Positions 45,112 through 53,918 of a DNA stretch of 64,000 bases are shown here, one piece after another (within the stretch, counting starts at the first letter, position 1; each line of letters opens with the position of its first letter). This DNA is from an uncultured Ruegeria sp. (GTDB lineage Bacteria; Pseudomonadota; Alphaproteobacteria; Rhodobacterales; Rhodobacteraceae), in contig NZ_CANMFF010000013.1 in NCBI RefSeq assembly GCF_947497005.1, positions 62,001-126,000 of the forward strand, written 5' to 3'. Position numbers and translations under genes: made by a program. The notes below the pieces were generated by a model. It was not told the DNA's origin. It saw only the letters and a program-made list of their open reading frames with translations, and ran no database searches.

Positions 45112-46125
45112 ATGACCAACTCTGCCTTGATTTTGCGGTTGGACAACCGGCTGGACCATTTAGTGAATATTGATATCGGCGAACGCGGTGTCGAGCATTT
45201 GTTTGAGGCCGCCCGCGCCTTGCAGGGCGAGTCGCTGGTCGGCGCGGCGGCTGACGCATTACTGGCTGTTCCCGAAGGCGGGATGGTGGTAATGACCACC
45301 GGCTCGGTTTCGCGCGCATGGATCACGCCTGAACTGGGCGAGAATGATGGCCCTTCAGGTGCGGCGGCGATAGCGCGGGCTTTGGTTCTGGCGCGTAACG
45401 CAACTTGCGTGATGCTGTGCGAAGAGACATTGTTGCCCGCCATCCGCAACACCTGTCAGGCAGCCGGGCTGTTCCCGGTGACGCTGGAGCAGGCTACCGT
45501 CGCGAAGACGGACAAAAGCCTCGCTACGATTGTCATGCTGCCTTTTGCTACGGAGGATGAAAGTGGGCAGGAGCAGGCCAAAGCACTTCTGTCAAACCTG
45601 AAACCTGACCTGTTGTTTTCGACCGAAAGGGTGGGGCGCAATGAGCTCGGTGTTTATCACTCCATGCGTGGTATCGATTATGGGATGGGACGCGCGCGTG
45701 TCGATGCCCTGTTCGATTTGGCAATGAAACGCGGCGTTCCCGTTATTGCCGTCGGGGACGGCGGCAATGAGATCGGCATGGGCAGGGTTGCTGACCATGT
45801 TAAAACCCATGTGCCTTATGGCGATGTTTGCCAATGCGGATGCGGTGGTGGGATAGGCGCGGTAACCGGTTGTGACGTGCTGGTGACGGCGGCCTGTTCC
45901 AATTGGGGCTGCACCGCAATTGCGGCAGCCATGGCCGCCCGTGCTGGTGACGAAAAACTGCTTCACACTCCGGAACGCGAGGCTCTGTTGCTGGACACTA
46001 TGGTCGCCAATGGCCTGATCAATTCCACGCATGGCATCGTCGACGACAGCGTCGACGGTTTCCCGCGCCAAAGCCATATTGCGGTGACCGAGCTTTGCCG
46101 CACGATTGTAAGCCGCGCGCTCTGA
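45112..46125 (+). CDS. DUF4392 protein, D-glutamate cyclase-like
   Basis: A 337-residue protein of the DUF4392 family, which includes the C-terminal domain of mitochondrial D-glutamate cyclase (D-glutamate to 5-oxo-D-proline). It shows the family core VIAVGDGGNEIGMGRVADHV, GTSG-like VMTTGSVS near residue 62, ERVGRNELGVYHSMRG, and AACSNWGCTAIAAAM. A cysteine-rich stretch CQCGCGGG (about residue 238) is unusual and may bind metal. It starts one codon after the SelA-like stop, so both proteins are probably made together. A role on a D-amino acid or lactam intermediate is inferred from the family. Confidence 0.78.
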   Translation: MTNSALILRLDNRLDHLVNIDIGERGVEHLFEAARALQGESLVGAAADALLAVPEGGMVVMTTGSVSRAWITPELGENDGPSGAAAIARALVLARNATCVMLCEETLLPAIRNTCQAAGLFPVTLEQATVAKTDKSLATIVMLPFATEDESGQEQAKALLSNLKPDLLFSTERVGRNELGVYHSMRGIDYGMGRARVDALFDLAMKRGVPVIAVGDGGNEIGMGRVADHVKTHVPYGDVCQCGCGGGIGAVTGCDVLVTAACSNWGCTAIAAAMAARAGDEKLLHTPEREALLLDTMVANGLINSTHGIVDDSVDGFPRQSHIAVTELCRTIVSRAL

Positions 46126-46144
46126 CTAAGTACAGGACACCCCA

Positions 46145-47404
46145 ATGATCCAGAATAACTCCGCCCTGATAGACGCCATCCGTGACCGGTTCGCGCATGT
46201 GGACAACTGCCCGTTTCAGGGCGAGCGTATCTTTTTCGAAAACGCTGGCGGCGCACTGACGTTGAAGTCGGTTGCCGAAACTTCGGCCTTCTATGCCGCG
46301 ATCCCGGACAATCCGGGGCGCGTCAACCCGGCAGGACAAGGCACACAGAACGTGATCAACAAGGCCAAGCAGGACCTGGCCGTTTTCATGAACGCCTCAA
46401 GCGGGCAATTTTTTGCGGGCGAAAGCGGCACCGAGCTTTTGTTCCGCATGATCCGCACAGCTTGCCTAGTTGCCCCCAAAAGCACCAAGGTGATCGGGTC
46501 GTCCATCGAACACCCGGCGACTCGCAGTGCCGCGCGCCGCTGGGCCGAGATTGCAGAGTTGGACTATGTGAACGTTCCCCATGATGATGACACAGGCTTG
46601 GTCACGGCCGAGGACTATGCCGAGCTGATGACCCCGGATGTCGCGGTGGCGACGATTCTTCATGCCTCACCCGTGACGGGCATGGGCATGGATGTGGCAG
46701 CAATTTCGGCGGCAATCCGCGCTGTTGCACCGGATTGCCTTATCATCGTGGATGGCATCCAACACGCGGCCCACGGACAGATGGATATCGATGCCTATGA
46801 CGTCGATGGTTATGCAATCTCGCCCTATAAGGTGTTTTCGCGCCATGGCTACGGCATCGCGTGGATATCGGATAAGCTAAGCGCTTTGCCGCATGATATG
46901 CTGATCAACGCCCCTGCGACGGGTTGGGAATTCGGCACGCGCGACGCCGGGTCTTACGCGACCGCGTCGGATGTGGTGTCTTATTTCGACTGGCTGGGCG
47001 GAGAAGTGTCCGACGAGACCGATCACCGCAAACGGATCGAGGCGGCAGGTCGCGCCATTCACGCCTATGAGACACACCTGACCAATACCGCCATCAATGG
47101 CACCGGCAACCTGCCTGGGCTGTGCGACATGGATCATGTCACTATTCTGGCTGGTGCTGACAACCCTGCGCGAGAAGGGCTGGTGTCCATCGTGGTCGAG
47201 GGCAGAGCATCCGAAGACGTGGTCGACGTTCTGAATCAGCAAGGCATCCGCACACATACCCGCAAGGCCGATCATTACTCGGGTAACGTTCTTGATCCGT
47301 TAGGTCTGCTGGATTGCATCCGCATCTCGTTTTGCCATTACAACACCGAACAGGAAATTGCTCGTCTGCTGGCTGCGATCAAGGAGCTGGGTAAGGAATG
47401 CTGA
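46145..47404 (+). CDS. class V aminotransferase-fold PLP enzyme (cysteine-desulfurase-like), copy 2
   Basis: A 419-residue paralog of the enzyme at 36069, with the same run of motifs: FFENAGGALTLKSV, GESGTELLFRMI, IVDGIQHAAHGQMD and the PLP lysine Lys229 in SPYKVFSRHGYG. The two proteins look similar along their full length, so they came from a gene duplication within this cluster. AGGA precedes the ATG, 19 bases after the DUF4392 stop. It is the last of the plus-strand genes and meets the oppositely transcribed DMGDH-type gene after only 24 bases. Confidence 0.85.
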   Translation: MIQNNSALIDAIRDRFAHVDNCPFQGERIFFENAGGALTLKSVAETSAFYAAIPDNPGRVNPAGQGTQNVINKAKQDLAVFMNASSGQFFAGESGTELLFRMIRTACLVAPKSTKVIGSSIEHPATRSAARRWAEIAELDYVNVPHDDDTGLVTAEDYAELMTPDVAVATILHASPVTGMGMDVAAISAAIRAVAPDCLIIVDGIQHAAHGQMDIDAYDVDGYAISPYKVFSRHGYGIAWISDKLSALPHDMLINAPATGWEFGTRDAGSYATASDVVSYFDWLGGEVSDETDHRKRIEAAGRAIHAYETHLTNTAINGTGNLPGLCDMDHVTILAGADNPAREGLVSIVVEGRASEDVVDVLNQQGIRTHTRKADHYSGNVLDPLGLLDCIRISFCHYNTEQEIARLLAAIKELGKEC

Positions 47405-47428
47405 CACGTTGTTCAAGGCTTGTAGACC

Positions 47429-49843
47429 TCAGCCGCGCATCCGTTCATTGCCCGGATCGTATAGCGGACGCAGGCTTGCCTGTGCCTGAACAGCTTGTCC
47501 GGCGACAATCACTCGGTAGTATCGCGCGGCAAGCGCGGTCATCGCCATTCCTTCAGGTCGGGTTACATATCCTAAACCCACGGCTCCACCAACGCTCCAG
47601 CCATAGCTGGCCGAGGTCAGGCGTCCGACGATCTGACCGTCACACAAGATCGGCTCTTTCCCGAAGACCAGCGGTTCAGGGTCGTCCAGCCTGAAGGAAA
47701 GCAAGCGGCTTGAAGCTCCTGTCGCTTTGCGGGCCTCGATTGCGCTTTTGCCGATAAATTCGGTCGAAAAATCGCAGGCGAAAGTCAGGCCGCTCTCCAC
47801 TGGGCTGTCAAAGGGGCCAATATCATGTCCCCAGTGCCGGAAACCCTTTTCGATCCGACAACTATCCACTGCCATCCCGCCGCACAAACGCGGTGCATTC
47901 GGTGCAGCCATGATCGTCTCGAATGCATGCTGGGCATACTCGGAAGGCACATGCAATTCCCATCCCAACTCACCGACATAGGTGATCCGCTGCGCCCGAA
48001 TCGGCGCGTGCCCGATATGCAGCGCCTGCCAGGTACCAAACGGGAAGACGTCGTTCGACAGGTCAGTATCGGTCAGGTCCGTCAAAAACTCTCTCGCGCG
48101 TGGACCCATCACCGCCAGCGTCGTCTCGGCCGACGTTGCGTTCACGACCGAAGTTCCAGAGCCAAGTAACTGCGTTTTCAGCCAGTATTCGGTTTGCGGC
48201 TCGGCACTGGCAGAGGCCATGATCATGTAACGTGTATCGGTCAGGCGGGCGACAGTCACATCCGCCTCGATCCCGCCTTGTCGGTTGAACATGTGGGTAT
48301 AGAGTAAAACGCCCGGCGCAACGGCCATGTTGGCACCGCATAGCCGTTGCATCTGTGTCTGCGCGTCTTGCCCGTCGACAATGAAACGACCAAAGGTCAG
48401 GTCGATCAAGCCAAGATCCCCGCGCAGCGTCAAATGCTCGGTCTTCCAATCGTCGAACCAGGGCTCGTTCCCGAAACCATCCGTCATTTCGCGCCCGTAA
48501 TAAAGGGGGCGTTCCCATCCATTGGCGCTGCCGAACTGTGCGCCTGCGCCTCTTAAATGGGCATAATAGGGCGTCCGGCGCAGCCGCCGCGCCTTGGTTT
48601 TGCGCAGATAAGGCCAATGCATCGCATAGGCATGGCCCAGCGTTTCCGCCGCTTTAGTGGCCGTATAACTGCGTGCATTCAGACCCGGCACGATGCGGCG
48701 GCTGTCCACATCGGTCAGGTCCGTTGTCATGTGACCGTTCAAGATCCACTCGGCCAGCGCTTTTCCGGCTCCCGGTCCATTCTGAATACCGGTCGAGTTG
48801 AAACCGGCAGCGACCCAGTAACCTGACACTTCCGGGACCGGCCCCAGATAGGGCTTGGCATCCGGGGTAAAGCACTCCGGTCCGTTGAAGAACTTGCGAA
48901 TGCCCGAGCTCGCCAGCGCTGGAACTCGCTCCATCGCTGCTTCGAGTATCGGGTGAAGGTGTTCTTCATCGCAGGGCAACTCATCGAATTCGAAAGCTTC
49001 GGGCAAGCCGCCCTTGGGCAACCACGGAGTGGCATTGGGTTCAGAGCAGCCGATCAGCAGTTTGCCTGCGTCTTCTTTGTAATAGGCGTATTCGTCCAAC
49101 ACCCGCAGAACCGGCAGGTCGCCGGTCACGCCTTCAATCGGGTCCGTCACTACATAATAGTGGTTGGTGTAGTGCAAAGGAATTTGCACGCCATGGGTCA
49201 AACCAAATTCACGCGCCCACATGCCGGTTGCATTGACCACATGCTCTGCCCGGACCAAGCCCTGTTCGGTTTCCACACCGGTAGCGCGGCCATTTTCGAT
49301 AACCACACGGGTCACCTGCGTGTCTTCAAAAACCTGCACACCATGCATCCGCGCGCCCTTGGCCAGCGCTATTGTCGTGTCGATGGGGTTGGTATAGCCA
49401 TCACCAGGAAACCAGAATGCGCCTTTCGCGTTTTGGGTCGACAAAAGCGGCCATCGATCCTGAGCCTCGGCCAGGCTGATCTCTTCCGCGCGCAGGCCGC
49501 AGCCATGGGCATAATCCACCTTGCGGCGCAGCTCTTCCATTCGGGCTTGGGTCAACGCCAGCGTCATCGAACCGTTGCGCTTGAAACCTGTGCTCTGGCC
49601 GGTCTCGTCCTCAAGGCTCTCCATCAAGTCGAGGCCGTATTTCGCCAGGGCAGACATGACCGGCACGCCCTGTGTTTCGCTGACCAGCCCGGCGGCATGC
49701 CATGTGGTGCCTGATGTCAATTTCTTGCGTTCGAACAGGGCTGCTGAACAGCCTGCTTTCGCCAGATGATAGGCGATGGCGCAACCGACGATGCCACCAC
49801 CTATGACCGCAACCTGAACGTGGTTGGGATGAGGTTTTGCCAT
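47429..49843 (-). CDS. dimethylglycine/sarcosine dehydrogenase-like FAD protein with GcvT domain, copy 2
   Basis: An 804-residue flavoprotein of the DMGDH type. FAD motif VIGGGIVGCAIAYHLAKAG (residues 13-31) and SGTTWHAAG, where His49 corresponds to the flavinylated histidine, begin the oxidase half. The GcvT-like half starts around residue 420 and ends with RLTSASYGWSVGGAVGLGY. It is the last gene of a three-gene minus-strand operon headed by the MttB-type methyltransferase. It lies four bases after a second flavoprotein gene of the same type, so the two probably act on successive methyl groups or form one complex. Confidence 0.88.
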   Translation of the reverse strand: MAKPHPNHVQVAVIGGGIVGCAIAYHLAKAGCSAALFERKKLTSGTTWHAAGLVSETQGVPVMSALAKYGLDLMESLEDETGQSTGFKRNGSMTLALTQARMEELRRKVDYAHGCGLRAEEISLAEAQDRWPLLSTQNAKGAFWFPGDGYTNPIDTTIALAKGARMHGVQVFEDTQVTRVVIENGRATGVETEQGLVRAEHVVNATGMWAREFGLTHGVQIPLHYTNHYYVVTDPIEGVTGDLPVLRVLDEYAYYKEDAGKLLIGCSEPNATPWLPKGGLPEAFEFDELPCDEEHLHPILEAAMERVPALASSGIRKFFNGPECFTPDAKPYLGPVPEVSGYWVAAGFNSTGIQNGPGAGKALAEWILNGHMTTDLTDVDSRRIVPGLNARSYTATKAAETLGHAYAMHWPYLRKTKARRLRRTPYYAHLRGAGAQFGSANGWERPLYYGREMTDGFGNEPWFDDWKTEHLTLRGDLGLIDLTFGRFIVDGQDAQTQMQRLCGANMAVAPGVLLYTHMFNRQGGIEADVTVARLTDTRYMIMASASAEPQTEYWLKTQLLGSGTSVVNATSAETTLAVMGPRAREFLTDLTDTDLSNDVFPFGTWQALHIGHAPIRAQRITYVGELGWELHVPSEYAQHAFETIMAAPNAPRLCGGMAVDSCRIEKGFRHWGHDIGPFDSPVESGLTFACDFSTEFIGKSAIEARKATGASSRLLSFRLDDPEPLVFGKEPILCDGQIVGRLTSASYGWSVGGAVGLGYVTRPEGMAMTALAARYYRVIVAGQAVQAQASLRPLYDPGNERMRG

Positions 49844-49847
49844 GGAG

Positions 49848-52265
49848 CTACCCCCTCAGCCGCTCGTTTTCGGGATCATAAAATGGCACAGCGGTCACAG
49901 TCGCATTGATTTGTACGCCCAGCACTTCGATCTGGTACACATCTCCTGGCTGTGCCGCCTCGGTCAGATAACCAAGTGCGATGCGTTTGCCGATGCGGAA
50001 TCCGGTTCCACCGGAACTGACATAGCCCACAGGTTTGCCTTCGCGGCAGATCGGGTCCGAAGATAGCGTATCCGCGCCGTGACCATCCAAAACAAAGGCG
50101 GTGAAGTGATAGACCTTAGGCCGTTTGGCTTGCTCCAAAAACGCTTCGCGGCCGACAAAATGGTTTTTCTTCTTGCTGACAAATCGGTCCAGCCCTGCAT
50201 CAAACGTGGTGTATTCGATGCCGAAATCCGCGCCCCAACCATGATAACCCTTCTCAAGCCGCATGGCGTTCAGTGCATAGGAGCCGAATTCGACCATACC
50301 CTTTTCAACCCCCTGTTCCATGATTGCGGTGTAGACCGAAACCAAATCGGCGCTGCGAATGTGCAGTTCCCATCCCAGTTCGCCAACATAGGACACCCGA
50401 AGGGCAACGGCTGGCACACCGGCGACGGTGATTTTACGCACCGACATCCAGGGGGCAGCGTCTTTCGACAGGTCGTCCTGTGTGAGTGGCTGCAACACCT
50501 CGCGGGATTTCGGACCCATGACCATCAATGCGGCGTCAAATTCAGAGCCACGGATCAGGGTCAAGCCCTCATCGGGCAGGTATTGTGATAACCAGTCATG
50601 GTCGCGTTGATCGGCCAGTGTGGGTCCGCAAAGCAGATATTTGTATTCGTCCAGCCGCGCGATGGTTGCCTCGGACCAGATTTTACCCTTGGGCGTCAAC
50701 ATATAGGACAGTTTGACCCGGCCAACCGGAGGCATCGCGCCACAGAATACATGGTCGAGGAACTCAGTCGCCTTTGGTCCTTCAACCTCATACCGTGTGA
50801 ACCCACCGTGGTCCATCACGCCCACATTGTCGCGCACGCCTTCACATTCGGCTTTGACGGCATCGTGCCAAGCCTCGTGATGGAAACTCAGCTGGCCGTC
50901 ATGCTTGATCTGGTCCGTCTGGAACCAGAATGCGCGTTCCCACCCTGCGATCTGACCGAAAACCGCGCCTTTGGCCTTGAGCCTGTCATAAAGCGGTGTG
51001 GATTGTACCGGGCGTCCCGCTTTCCACAGGCGATGAGGGTAGGGGATCGCATACTGATGCTCATAGAGCTCGCTGGCCCGTTTGACGGTATAGTCGAAGG
51101 TCGCCCATTCCTCGCTGAAACGACGCGGGTCCCACATCGACATGTCCCATTCGGGTTCGCCTTCCGTGATCCATTCGGTCAACGTTTTGGCTGCCGCCGC
51201 CGAGTGGGTGATACCTACCGGGAAACAACAGGCGTGATAGAAGTTCGGCAGGCCAAAAGCCGGACCGCAAAGCGGCGCGCCATCCGGGCTGTATGGGATC
51301 GGGCCGTTCACGAATCGGCTGACCCCAGCTTCACCCAGCAACGGCACATGTTCCAACGCGGCCTCGAGAATTTCGGCGATGTCATCGACACTGTCGGGAT
51401 AGAGTTGATTGGCAAAGCAATCCGGCAGCCCGTCCAGCCACGCCGGGCGACCTTCGTGACCGTAAGAACCCAAGAGCAATCCGTTCCGCTCGCGCCGCAG
51501 ATAGTACATGATGTCCGGGTCGCGGATAAGAGGGAAGTTCTCGGGGTTGGCTTCAAGCTCTGGTAGGTTCTCGGTGACCAGATATTGGTGTTCCAACGTG
51601 ACGACGGGCAGCTTCTGGCCGACCATTTCCCCGATTTGGCGACCGTAATAACCCCCGGCATTGATGACGATTTCGCAGGTCACATCACCCTTGTCTGTTT
51701 GGACCAGCCACTCTCCGGAAGCGCGGCGTCGGATGTCGGTGACCTTGGTGAACCGCGCAATCTGTGCGCCCCGATCACGAGCTCCCTTTGCCAATGCCTG
51801 TGTCAGCTGCGACGGGTCCACGTCACCCTCGTAGGGGTCGAGGATGCCGCCGATGATGCTGTCGCCCGAACTGAAGTAAGGGTGCATGTCATCCATTTCG
51901 GACGGGGTCAGCATCGCCATGTCATAGCCCAGCCCTTTGGAAATGCCGACCAGATGCAGGAACAAGTCCATCCGTTCCGGCGTATGGGCAGGCCAGAACG
52001 CGCCGGTATGACGGTAGGTGATCGGGTAATCGACCTCTGAAGCCAGATCCTTGTAGAGTCGCCATGCATAATTGCCCGCCCGCATCCCGCTCCAGCTGTT
52101 GGCGTAAGTCGGGATATTGCCCGCTGCATGCCAGGTCGAGCCACTGGTCAATTCGTTCTTTTCGATTAGCAAAGTATCGGCGACGCCTGCCTTGGCCAGA
52201 TGGTACAGGGTGGAGACACCAACAGCGCCGCCCCCGATGATTACTACTTTGGCTTGATTTTTCAT
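49848..52265 (-). CDS. dimethylglycine/sarcosine dehydrogenase-like FAD protein with GcvT domain, copy 3
   Basis: An 805-residue flavoprotein. The FAD motif is VVIIGGGAVGVSTLYHLAKAG and the covalent-FAD histidine is His46 in SGSTWHAAG. The GcvT-type half holds RVSYVGELGWELHI and ends with YVSSGGTGFRIGKRIALGYL. Start 52265 is taken because it opens the FAD fold and lies four bases after the MttB-type stop; a longer frame would overlap that gene by 170 bases. Along its length it looks closer to typical sarcosine/dimethylglycine dehydrogenases than a simple oxidase. It likely passes one-carbon units to tetrahydrofolate. Confidence 0.88.
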   Translation of the reverse strand: MKNQAKVVIIGGGAVGVSTLYHLAKAGVADTLLIEKNELTSGSTWHAAGNIPTYANSWSGMRAGNYAWRLYKDLASEVDYPITYRHTGAFWPAHTPERMDLFLHLVGISKGLGYDMAMLTPSEMDDMHPYFSSGDSIIGGILDPYEGDVDPSQLTQALAKGARDRGAQIARFTKVTDIRRRASGEWLVQTDKGDVTCEIVINAGGYYGRQIGEMVGQKLPVVTLEHQYLVTENLPELEANPENFPLIRDPDIMYYLRRERNGLLLGSYGHEGRPAWLDGLPDCFANQLYPDSVDDIAEILEAALEHVPLLGEAGVSRFVNGPIPYSPDGAPLCGPAFGLPNFYHACCFPVGITHSAAAAKTLTEWITEGEPEWDMSMWDPRRFSEEWATFDYTVKRASELYEHQYAIPYPHRLWKAGRPVQSTPLYDRLKAKGAVFGQIAGWERAFWFQTDQIKHDGQLSFHHEAWHDAVKAECEGVRDNVGVMDHGGFTRYEVEGPKATEFLDHVFCGAMPPVGRVKLSYMLTPKGKIWSEATIARLDEYKYLLCGPTLADQRDHDWLSQYLPDEGLTLIRGSEFDAALMVMGPKSREVLQPLTQDDLSKDAAPWMSVRKITVAGVPAVALRVSYVGELGWELHIRSADLVSVYTAIMEQGVEKGMVEFGSYALNAMRLEKGYHGWGADFGIEYTTFDAGLDRFVSKKKNHFVGREAFLEQAKRPKVYHFTAFVLDGHGADTLSSDPICREGKPVGYVSSGGTGFRIGKRIALGYLTEAAQPGDVYQIEVLGVQINATVTAVPFYDPENERLRG

Positions 52266-52269
52266 CGAC

Positions 52270-53766
52270 TTAATTTTCCAGATGAATGGGCAGGCGTGCG
52301 CGCAGGGCGGTTTCGACCCCGGTGGGCAGATGAGAGGGTGTAGGCTGCGCTTCGATCTCTGCAACGCGGGCGATGGCGCGATCCCAAACCGTTTGTGCGC
52401 CGCTTTCAAGCCAATCATTGACACTCTGACGGTCGCCAAGTGAGGGATAGACGTATTCTTTCGTCATCAGGTCCAGCGTCTGAGCAGTGCCCAGGAAATG
52501 CCCTTCACCGGTCACCACTTTTTCAATCATGTCCAGATCGATAGAGTCTTCAAACATCTCGACCCCACGCACCGTGCGCAGGATGGCCCCGCACATATCA
52601 TTGTCGATTACCAAAGCCTCTTTACTGGCGGCCATGATCGACCCCAGCATTCCGACTGACAGATTGATCATGTCAGCCCCGCCTTGGGCGGCCAGTGCGA
52701 TAGTATATCCCTTTTCGTAACCCGACTGCGCATCGACTGTTTTGGCGTCGGTCATGCCCGCCGATACTGTCGACGGCAGATCAAGGTTCAGCAGCAACTG
52801 CGCGGCGGCGGCATTGGCCACCGCTGCCTCGCCCGACCCGCCGGTCATCGCACCGGTGCGCAGGTCCGAGATGAAAGGCAGGAAAGCTAGAATGCAGGGA
52901 AAGCCCGGTTGCATCATGTTGACCAGCACCAGACCAGCCAGAGACTCTGCCAGACCTTGGGCCAGCGCACCGGCCAGTGAGGCTGGGCTGGTCGCGCCCG
53001 CTTGTGCCGCCGAGCAGATTTGCAACGGCATCCCCAGCCGCACGCATTCTCGCATCACGCCGCAGGCCTCTTCGGCCAGTGTCAGGGGCGGCACCACGTG
53101 GCAGACTGAGGCAAAGCAGAAAGGTTGCGTGCGAAACGCGCCTTCGCCCCCCAGGGCTTGGTCGAACATCCCGACGACGGGTTCTACATTGTCTGGCTCA
53201 AAGAAGCTGGTGCCAATTGGCTTCGAGGTTGCCTTCATCGCGGCAAAAGCGGTGTTAATATCCAGCGTCAGCGGGTCTTGGAGATCACGTGCCACAACTG
53301 GGCGCAGGGAATAGTGAATACTGTCGCAGGCATCGACGATGCGCATCAGGCTGTACAGGTCCTGCAATGTACTGTCGCGAAACCTGTTTGTGGCCGCATC
53401 CAGAACCTGTACGGCGGCCCCACCAGTGCCGATATGCACGCGGCCACCGCCGATTTCGATTCCTCGATCCCGATTGAATCCAGGCAATTCGACCCTTTTA
53501 CAGGCCCTTGCAAGCACATCTTCAACCAGACCGCGCGAAAAGGTGATGCGACCGCCTGCCCGCGCTGAGGCACCGTTTTTCAGGGCAAGATTATGAATAT
53601 CGTTGGGTGCGCCGGATACACCGATCCGCTCCAGAATGTCGAAAGCCGTATTCGTGATTTGCGTCAGCTTGCCGTTATCCAACGGTTTGAAGCGTCCGCC
53701 AAATGGTGGAGCTGACATCTTTGGCGTCGCGGGATTGGCGAGCCTTTTGTTTCTTGTTCGCCGCAT
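52270..53766 (-). CDS. trimethylamine methyltransferase (MttB) family protein, non-pyrrolysine type
   Basis: A 498-residue protein of the MttB superfamily, with RIGVSGAPNDIH near residue 50, GRVHIGTGGAAVQVLDAATN and LAFLPFISDLRTGAMTGGSGEAA. The frame has no internal TAG, so it lacks pyrrolysine and belongs to the non-Pyl branch. Known members of that branch demethylate glycine betaine, proline betaine or carnitine with a corrinoid protein. No corrinoid protein or corrinoid-activating gene is nearby. It is the first gene of an operon with two DMGDH-type enzymes and has a MetR-type dyad upstream. The start is ATG 53766; a GTG two codons upstream is also possible. Confidence 0.85.
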   Translation of the reverse strand: MRRTRNKRLANPATPKMSAPPFGGRFKPLDNGKLTQITNTAFDILERIGVSGAPNDIHNLALKNGASARAGGRITFSRGLVEDVLARACKRVELPGFNRDRGIEIGGGRVHIGTGGAAVQVLDAATNRFRDSTLQDLYSLMRIVDACDSIHYSLRPVVARDLQDPLTLDINTAFAAMKATSKPIGTSFFEPDNVEPVVGMFDQALGGEGAFRTQPFCFASVCHVVPPLTLAEEACGVMRECVRLGMPLQICSAAQAGATSPASLAGALAQGLAESLAGLVLVNMMQPGFPCILAFLPFISDLRTGAMTGGSGEAAVANAAAAQLLLNLDLPSTVSAGMTDAKTVDAQSGYEKGYTIALAAQGGADMINLSVGMLGSIMAASKEALVIDNDMCGAILRTVRGVEMFEDSIDLDMIEKVVTGEGHFLGTAQTLDLMTKEYVYPSLGDRQSVNDWLESGAQTVWDRAIARVAEIEAQPTPSHLPTGVETALRARLPIHLEN

Positions 53767-53849
53767 GAACACGTCCGTGGAGAGGAATTTTCCACAGCAT
53801 CTTAGGAAGGTTAAAAAATTAGCTCAATTCCATTATTTGTAGATTTTGA

Positions 53850-53862
53850 TGAATGAGATTCA
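53850..53862. promoter_or_regulatory. MetR-type operator (TGAA-N5-TTCA) upstream of the mttB-type operon
   Basis: TGAA, five bases, TTCA, extended by one base on each side (ATGAA and TTCAT), lies about 85 bases before the MttB-type start. It has the same form as the site at 40777-40789 next to the MetR-like regulator gene, so both operons may be controlled together. Confidence 0.6.
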
Positions 53863-53918
53863 TGCAAGCGGACTCTGAGTTCTCCTTTAACAACGAAAGC
53901 AAAAACTCCGTCTTAAGT

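Noticed and set aside
50598..51566. 322-codon plus-strand frame
   Set aside because: It is opposite the third DMGDH-type gene and contains no motif.
52270..53766. Possible pyrrolysine-containing MttB
   Set aside because: The frame is complete without an in-frame TAG and no pyl genes are near.
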